A stretch of DNA of 27,150 nucleotides, taken from contig BMAT01003913.1 of the NCBI GenBank assembly GCA_019649035.1, positions 40,620-67,769 on the forward strand, read 5' to 3'. The stretch comes from Elysia marginata (taxonomy: Eukaryota; Mollusca; Gastropoda; Plakobranchidae). The position numbers and the translations under genes were made by a program. The notes beneath the pieces are model-generated. The model worked only from the letters and a program-made list of their open reading frames with translations. It was not told where the DNA came from and made no database searches. Positions 21,061-27,150 of the stretch are shown here, one piece after another (position 1 is the first letter of the stretch; the number at the start of each line of letters is the position of its first letter).

Positions 21061-21454
21061 TGGCCACACCCTGTTTTCTTAAGACTGTATTCTGCGCATT
21101 TTAAAATGTTGAATGTGAGTGGAAGATGAAGTGACAAGAACATTATTTTGTGTAAGGGTCTTACAAACTAATTCACATAAGGACTTGAGTGATATACATT
21201 GAAAGCCTTTGAAAGCTAAAAGACGGTGAACATTAATTTGATTTCTTAATTAGGTCCTCAGTTATTTCAATTGAAAAACAAGGAATCCAAACAGCTTAAC
21301 TAAAATATGTAAAAAATTTGACTAAGTTTTCATAATTACTGTTAAAGCCAAAAGAGGATGAAAATGCTCTACGAACCTTTAAAACAATTTTAAAAGACTG
21401 TTTTTGATGTTCTCATAAGTGGTTATGACAATTTTTTACTAACAGTTTATCCAA
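21061..21454. other. AT-rich spacer
   Basis: No feature was recognised between the SINE and the candidate minus-strand gene. Confidence 0.4.
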
Positions 21455-22559
21455 CTAATCGAAAATGTCAAGTACTTTTTTGAAGCAGCGGGCACCGCAT
21501 GCAGATTCACTATGTGGGAGCAACACACATTTTTCTTCACAAGGGCTTACAAGCATACATGTCCTAAAGTTCAGGCAAAGGTTAAGTATGATTCTTTCCT
21601 TTCTCTTCAGTTTTATGCAAACTGTCAACAAAAAGAGAACGCATTAGAAGAAATAATCCGATATTTATAGACTTACTTAACCTTTTTGAAATTAATATCC
21701 TTGATTTTTTTCACAAAACAGATGATTAGAATATACTCGTATCAATGAATTAAAAAGGCTTAAAACCTGTCCTAAACCCGTGCGGGTGTACTTATTAACG
21801 CGACTGGCTATTTCAGTACTAGTATGCCATGTTATTCATTTTTCTTTCCTCTTTGCGAACCAAACTTGAAAGAAAATCAGAAATAGATCATTAATTTTAT
21901 CGAAGGCTCAAAAGAAAGATATATATCTTTAAAAACTCAGATCTTGAAGCCTTCAAAGAATTTAAAAATCATTTTTTGCACTCTAGGGAAGATTCGTTCT
22001 TAATAACCACCTATGGTATTGATTCTTGTTCTTTTAGCCTTAAGCTGCCTCTTGTGCGTTCTCCAAACAAAACTGAGAAAGGAAGTTGAGCGAAAAAAAA
22101 ACATTGATTATTTGAAAGTTTCCATAAGAAAAACTTTAATCTAGAAAAACTAATTTCTTTAAACCTTCGATGATAATAAAACCTTCCTTACTTTTGAGCT
22201 TTAGAGAACAGTTATTGTAATACCAGAGCTGACTTACCGTCTTGTTTTTTCCCCAATAAAAGTCATCTTTTTCATGAGCAAAGAAAGTTTGAAGGCAACA
22301 ACTGGGGAAAACCCATTGATTTTATTGAAGTTTCCATATCAAAGACTTTAATCAGGTCCTAGACTAGCAAAAGGTCAAGGGAAATAAAATTGACTTGGGA
22401 AAACTCCAGCGACATTTTCACTGATTACCTTTCGCTGAGTTTCGTGATGTACGCCCAGGTTTTCTCAATGTCAACAGCAACTGTTGGATCCGGCTCACGA
22501 TTCTGAATTGATAGCAGCAATTTCTTTAAATGAAGTGATTGGTTAAGATAAACTTTCAT
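21455..22559 (-). CDS. Candidate two-exon gene for a small Cys-rich protein
   Basis: Exon 1 (22559 to 22429) starts at an ATG with A at -3, after an in-frame stop. It encodes MKVYLNQSLHLKKLLLSIQ, then NREPDPTVAVDIEKTW and AYITKLSE, ending GCGAAAG/GTAATC. Exon 2 (21563 to 21455) follows acceptor cctttgcctgaactttag and continues in phase: TCMLVSPCEEKCVLLPH, SESACGARC, FKKVLDIFD, then stop. The total is 79 residues with an 864-base intron. Both islands are GC-richer than their flanks. The cysteines are spaced C-x5-C-x3-C-x9-C-x3-C, so the last four form a CxxxC...CxxxC pair as in disulfide-linked helical hairpins. I recognise no family. The N-terminus is a poor signal peptide, so an upstream exon may exist. 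An acceptor at 22503-22504 could shorten exon 1, and an exon-like piece at 22570-22623 favours another frame. This is a prediction from splice signals and open frame only. Confidence 0.35.
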
Positions 22560-22623
22560 TATATTTACAGGTCAGTGAGTTTGTCAATTCGTGACATCGA
22601 TACAACAGTTTCAATAGCGGTGC

Positions 22624-23738
22624 TGTTTGGGAGTAGAAGTGGTTTTAACTCTAGATTCTTTAACAACTAGAATATCTATCTATAATATTCTATATCAGTT
22701 TTTATGCACATAATTGAACTCAAGGAAGAGAGAAAGAATGTAAGAGATAGGTAGACACAAAGAAAGGGAGGGAGGGGGAATAAAGAGATGATTAGTGTTT
22801 AAACTGTGGGTATCTAAATATATAAGTTTGCAGCGTATTACACGTACTGTCTGTGTGCATGTGTGTTCGAGATTCTCGCCTCACAGTATGCAGATATCTT
22901 AAAGTGTAAAACTTGTTTTTACCAATTGAATGTCCATTCTGCCTATTTTTTAATTATTGAAAGACCTTGAAAGATTTTTTCCGACATTTCAAATCTTATT
23001 CATCGACAACGTTTAAACCTAGGTGCGAAGGCTTAACATTTTTAATGTTTGGCGTGGATTTAGGGAAAGATTTCTTCTTCGTCGGGCAAGACAAAATATG
23101 AACGGCTTTGGTGCACGTTTTATTGAAGATTCCCGTTAAGGTGCAAAAGTAGGCGTCGGTATAAACTCAAAAGAGGGTAATTAGTTCAATAGAATAATAA
23201 ATACAGAAAGTGATTAGAGAAGAAACAGAGGATAGGATACAGTAACAGGGAGAGAGGGTGAGAAAAAAGAAGGTGAATGTGCGGGTTTTTTCTAAAGAGT
23301 GGGGGGGGGGGGCGGAGAGTTAAAGACATAATATGGTAACAAATAATATAGGTTTTAGAAGACAAACTTGAGGTGGAAATAATTGATACGTCCCAAGTTA
23401 AAGTGATACAGGTACTACACAGTTCAAGACAGCAAGAAAGACTACAACCCAGTCCACGTCGTACACGCCAACTAGTTTGTCAATAATTTATATGTCTGTT
23501 TCAGTGTTTCTTATGTGACATGCGAATGCGAGGGCAAGTTTCTCGCAAGATGAATAAACATACCTTTTCATATCTTATTATCCCGTATTTAAGCTCACGC
23601 GCGGAAGCAAATCGAAATAAGTTATCAGCGTTTTTTCTCCTACTCCATTTATCCCATTTCAGATAAAAAAATAATTATGGACAGCAACGTTCAAACCCTC
23701 AGTTTCTTTACTGCCATGAACAATGGAAATCTATTTTT
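22624..23738. other. Unassigned, with purine-rich and G-run blocks
   Basis: Purine-rich stretches lie at 22722-22790 and 23215-23320, the latter with a run of G near 23301-23312. A minus-strand frame at about 23165-23005 is open for about 57 codons without an ATG and has no matching splice sites, so it is not called. A good plus-strand acceptor (ctactccatttatcccatttcag, about 23662) leads only into a 32-codon ATG frame. Confidence 0.35.
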
Positions 23739-24359
23739 CTATAAATATCTCGATGTGGCTTGCGTGAATTGACATTCATTCAAGGCTTTTTCAAAAACTA
23801 TAGGAATATTGATTCTGCCTGAAAATGAGACAGCACAAGGTGTACTTTAGAAAAACCTAAATGAAGTGCGTCAGCAGGATTACAGAAAAGATGAAAACAT
23901 TCCTAACGCATTACCCACGAAAGTCTTTTTGATAAAAAGAGAACAGAAAAAATTCAGTTCCTACTGAACTTTACTTAAAAGTTTGTACTTTTCATCTGTG
24001 ATTTTTTATCAGTTCATTCCATCAAAAGCTAACTAGCATTGCAAATCCTCAGGGTCTCGCGTTGTTTGCTGTTCCGCCTCTCTCTGATTACATGTCAAAC
24101 AACTATAAAGCAAGCAGCTAATCAGAAATCAGTTTTTCAGGGCCATTATCGTGTTGCATTAAACATCTCCCCCCCCCACCCAAAAAAAAAGAAAGATAGC
24201 GTATCGCTGCTGTTCCATAAACAGACTAACAAAGTATCCATAGCACATCACATAAAAGAGGTAAAATATTAGGAGGGAGAAGATTGAGCATTGACATTTG
24301 GAAAATATCTCATTAAGTTACTTACAACAAAGATGGACTGCGTTACATTTTAACAGCAT
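23739..24359 (-). CDS. Weak candidate: two-exon short peptide gene behind a TATA box
   Basis: Exon 1 reads ATG at 24359 to 24326 (MLLKCNAVHLC), closed by a full donor TGTT/GTAAGT. Exon 2 (23818 to 23739) follows a strong acceptor (cttgtgctgtctcattttcag) and continues in phase with CRINIPIVFEKALNECQ and FTQATSRYL to a stop, giving 37 residues with four Cys (C5, C11, C12, C27). A TATAAATA box lies about 35 bases before the ATG. The product has no leader sequence and the 5' UTR would be very short. The exon pairing may therefore be chance, or the exons may be non-coding. Confidence 0.2.
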
Positions 24360-24393
24360 TTCCAGTCTTTTGCGTTTGAAATCTTTTTAATAT

Positions 24394-24414
24394 TATTTAT
24401 ACTCCTGTTTTATA
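24394..24414 (-). promoter_or_regulatory. Tandem TATA boxes on the minus strand
   Basis: The minus strand reads TATAAAAC at 24414-24407 and TATAAATA at 24401-24394, with a consensus splice donor 70 bases downstream. Together with the plus-strand gene starting at 24814 this would make 24.4-24.8 kb a divergent promoter region. Confidence 0.35.
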
Positions 24415-24813
24415 CTCTTGGGTTATGGAGAGACGGACAAAGAGAGATATTAAATTTGTGCTGATAATCTGTGCTTCACATGGAAGTGATAGATTAAGAA
24501 ACAGCAGCATAATATCGATATAGCAAGACTTTTTATCTTTGGTTATGAACGCGTTATTGGTACGCATGTTTTGGAAAAAATTCCCAAGGAAATATTGTTC
24601 ATGTAATTGTCTTATGACATAATCACGACAATCGTCCTGACCGGATCATTTTGTTTGTGGACTTGGACACGCTGTTTCGAGTCAGACAGGACACTTCCAT
24701 TAACATATGTGGAGCATGAAGGAGCGACCACTGTTTTGTTCAAGAAACTCAAGCTGTAAGGGTATCAGAATAAATTGCTAACGCGAGCATAAGTCAGCAC
24801 TTTACCGTTCTAA

Positions 24814-25884
24814 ATGCAATCACGACTATTGGTACTCTCTATCGTTTTTGTAGCTATAATTGTTCTCCCCGCCTTACCAATTATGGTGTAAGTTTTATTT
24901 ACAAGATTTTTTTTATTAACTTGGTATAATAGATTTGCTCAAAGTGGTATATAAAATTGATTTGCTTATTTACAACAAAAACATTGTTTTAATCGTCATG
25001 TAGTTGAATGCTTACCCATCTCGCTTTGATTATACCTTTGTTAATCTAATTGCGACATCACATGGCCTTATCTAATAAATAAGGCTTCGTTGAAGTTGGT
25101 GTAAATAAAATATCAGTTTTGAGGTGACCACAACCACATGCAGTGGTGCATGTTCGTTTCAAAAGATATAAACGATACTTTTTAAAGATTAAGCAGCTGC
25201 CGCTTTGAAATTAAAAAATGAGCCTCAAAGGAAACTCAACCCCGGTTTTCAAAAATTCCTCTTTTAACAATCAATGATTTAAAAATGCGCAGATAACTAA
25301 AGTGTGTGTAGGCGGCTGTGTATAAAAGTATAACTTTTTACGCCACCGTTGTTTTATTGAGTACAATGCGATAAACGAAAATTTTGATTGGACATTATAT
25401 ATTGTTTTCAATTTTTATGTATTGGTTTTGTTTCAAACTGTTTTTGTAGCATGGGCAAGGTTAGCAAGGGAGAAACAGAGGTAAACGCTAAGATCAGTTT
25501 GTGTGGCGCCTAATCCACGATACGTACGAATTCAGGTTGTTAGGACTAGCATATATATTGAAAGAAAATGGAGAAGATTTCTATGATTGTTTGGACTCTA
25601 CAAAAATATTGAAAAAGATTCTTTTCTTTTTTAGTTGATGAAAACTAAAGCAAATAAGCAACGTAACGAGAAATTAATTTTACAAAAAAGGTAAGTTATA
25701 TATTTATAGTGGGGCGATTGATTTTGTAAAAAATTAGATGTATTGATAAATTATATAATAAATGTATGGACATATTGCTGTATGAAATATAAAGTATCCT
25801 TTATGTAGGAGTATTAAAATAGATAATTATAGAGCGAAAACTCCATCCATAAAACACTATTTTACAAATAAAACTGTGGTATGA
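24814..25884 (+). CDS. Candidate four-exon gene for a small leader-bearing (secreted or membrane) protein
   Basis: Exon 1 (24814-24887) begins at an ATG right after an in-frame TAA. It encodes MQSR plus a hydrophobic run (LLVLSIVFVAIIVLPA), a signal peptide or membrane anchor, and ends GGT/GTAAGT. Exon 2 (25450-25480, 31 bases) follows tttcaaactgtttttgtag and ends CAGAG/GTAAAC, giving MGKVSKGETE. Exon 3 (25635-25690, 56 bases) follows gattcttttcttttttag and ends AAAAAG/GTAAGT, giving LMKTKANKQRNEKLILQK. Exon 4 (25809-25884) follows a weaker tatcctttatgtag, completes Arg and gives SIKIDNYRAK, then TPSIKHYFTNKTVV and TGA. Intron phases 2, 0 and 2 fit throughout. The 78-residue product is very basic after the leader. 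Its one Lys-Arg (53-54) would release a 24-residue C-terminal peptide, as in peptide-hormone precursors. AATAAA lies in the last codons (25867-25872) with a T-rich stretch after the stop. There is no clear leader cleavage site and no family is recognised. The last acceptor is the weakest point. Confidence 0.5.
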
Positions 25885-26440
25885 AAATCTCGAGCTTTTT
25901 CTTCTTGCTACTATTAGTTTTGCTTGTTTAAAAAAGAATTTGAAATCCGTTCAGCAGTGTGTTAAAAGAACAATCTACACTTTGTAATCTTTACCTAGAA
26001 TGAAATTTTAAACGCTTCGTACTTTCAACGTTTACGACTGTTTTAAATTCAAGCGTAGGCGACCCAAATTATAACATACCTGTACATTAAATCATAAAAA
26101 CAAAATCAGTTATAGATTAAAAAAAAAGTATTCACAGTAATTTTAATTTAATAGTGAAGTAATTATAAACGCTCACCTTTTGGCTGATGACAGACCTATT
26201 TACCGTAGAACAATGTGCACCTTTTCACACGCATTATTAGACACCAACGATGCGAATCAAAACGAAGTGTGAACGTGTTTTACACTGATGTCCTCAGTTA
26301 TATATACCACTCACGAGCGCATAAACCATCAGCGGATTTCAATCTCCTGTAACTTTAGAGTTCATGCTATAGGCTGCAGAGCTTTGATTGAGCTACGGTT
26401 GAGAACTGGAAACAAGAACTAGATGTACCGCGGTGAAGTA
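25885..26440. other. Unassigned DNA downstream of the small gene
   Basis: AT-rich, then more mixed after 26.2 kb. No exon or repeat was recognised. Confidence 0.4.
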
Positions 26441-26448
26441 AGATCGGC

Positions 26449-26520
26449 AGTCTAGCTGGCTGCGCTGGTCGGGCTCTCACGGCACGTCGTGAGCGGTTCG
26501 AGATAGTGCGCTCACCACAT
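26449..26520 (+). mobile_element. tRNA-like head of a SINE-type retroposon
   Basis: TAGCTGGCTGCGCTGGT is an imperfect A box region. CTCACG-GCACGT-CGTGAG forms a perfect 6-bp anticodon-like stem-loop, and GCGGTTCGAGA is a B box about 36 bases after the A box. The order and spacing match a tRNA, but the acceptor stem is not closed, so it is a tRNA-derived retroposon head rather than a tRNA gene. Confidence 0.5.
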
Positions 26521-27150
26521 CTAGTGACCATCAGTCTCTAACCCTCTCTGCTTTTACCACCTTCTCTGTCTGTAATAATTTCTTTCTTACACACATTCTC
26601 ACACACATCATCTCACCCATCCCTTTTCCTTTCGCTTTTCTTGCCTTCTCACATCCTTTGTTTCATGATTTGTTTATAAAAACCTTTTCTTTTCATCTTT
26701 CATTTTAACTTTCTGCTATTTGTTTTAATCGTCCGATTTCTTTTCCCTTCCAATTTCTTTAAGAATTCTTCGAATTCTTTCTGCGCTTTAGCCCAATACT
26801 TTATGTACTCGCCTCTTTCCTAACTGTCTTGCCTCTCTCTATCCTTTTCTCTCTATCCTTTTCTATCTATCTCTTTCTCTCCTTCTCCCTCTTTTTCTCC
26901 TTTCCAGTGTTAACATATGTCTTTAACTATTTGTTCTACTGATTTTGTGCTTCTTGCTAGTCCTCTCACCCTCGCTCCCTCTAGTGCTCTGCCATACTCC
27001 CCCTGCCCCCTCAACCTGTGGCTGTCATTCCTGTCTGACTTTGTCAGGAAGCGGTGAAGACACAGGGGACTATACCTCTTTCTACTAAAAGTGGTAGCTC
27101 TTTGGACGAACCTTACCGTTTTTAATATTATTACTACTACTACTACTACT
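26521..27150 (+). repeat. CT-rich body and (ACT)n tail, probably of the same retroposon
   Basis: 26525-27030 is strongly C+T-rich on the plus strand. It is followed by a more complex 3' part with CTACTAAAAGTGGTAG (a small hairpin) and then TTATTACTACTACT repeats (27127-27150) cut by the window end. A tRNA head, variable body and microsatellite tail in that order suggest one retroposed unit of at least 700 bases, but the junction between head and body is not proven. Confidence 0.4.

Noticed and set aside
22429-22623. An alternative model joining 22570-22623 to 22429-22502 in another frame, with a KPGR segment suggestive of an amidated neuropeptide
   Set aside because: Splice signals are fair, but the joined frame soon stops after the next exon and is very Arg/Leu-rich. 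The Cys-rich model has better frame continuity. Kept only as a caveat.

Overview
This is an AT-rich, intron-rich animal sequence. Long non-coding stretches are broken by a few small, more GC-rich coding islands, by simple repeats (GATA/GAGA, CA, TAG/CAG) and by worn retroposons. The CR1/Jockey-type LINE remnants, a tRNA-derived SINE with a MIR-like CORE domain, and scattered AGATCTAG-type strings fit a mollusc best, probably a heterobranch gastropod. That placement is an inference from style and no marker gene confirms it. No rRNA, intact tRNA, CRISPR array, operon or complete large protein gene is visible.

Layout. 1-2 kb is mostly unassigned DNA with one copy of a box that recurs at 16.9-18.1 kb. 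At 2.0-2.3 kb (minus) lies the first coding exon of a rhodopsin-like GPCR, ending at a good splice donor inside TM1; its other exons are not found here. 3.2-6.4 kb holds a GATA/GA microsatellite, two adjacent hairpins and AT-rich DNA. 6.5-7.8 kb has a three-copy degenerate tandem repeat, an unrecognised broken reading frame and a 5'-truncated LINE (plus). 10.9-13.4 kb carries a second LINE of the same family (minus) and, further on, a LINE ORF1 piece with a PHD-like zinc finger. Near 15.97-16.11 kb is an orphan exon-like island. 16.3-18.3 kb is a roughly 2 kb segment bounded by mariner-like inverted ends, filled with an 18-bp box spaced about 175 bp apart. 19.6-20.26 kb is a triplicated unit joined by GATA/GA tracts. 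20.75-21.06 kb is the CORE-SINE. 26.4-27.15 kb is another tRNA-headed retroposon with a long CT-rich body and an (ACT)n tail running off the end.

Most interesting part. Reading splice signals by eye between 21 and 26 kb gives small candidate genes with no long single ORF. The strongest is a four-exon plus-strand gene (24814-25884): a hydrophobic leader exon, two mini-exons with consensus splice sites and a last exon join in one frame to a 78-residue leader-bearing protein with one Lys-Arg site. A two-exon minus-strand gene (21455-22559) would encode a 79-residue protein with a CxxxC...CxxxC tail. A weaker TATA-led minus-strand pair of exons (23739-24359) lies head to head with the first. These are predictions from sequence only; RNA reads and gastropod homologues would decide them.
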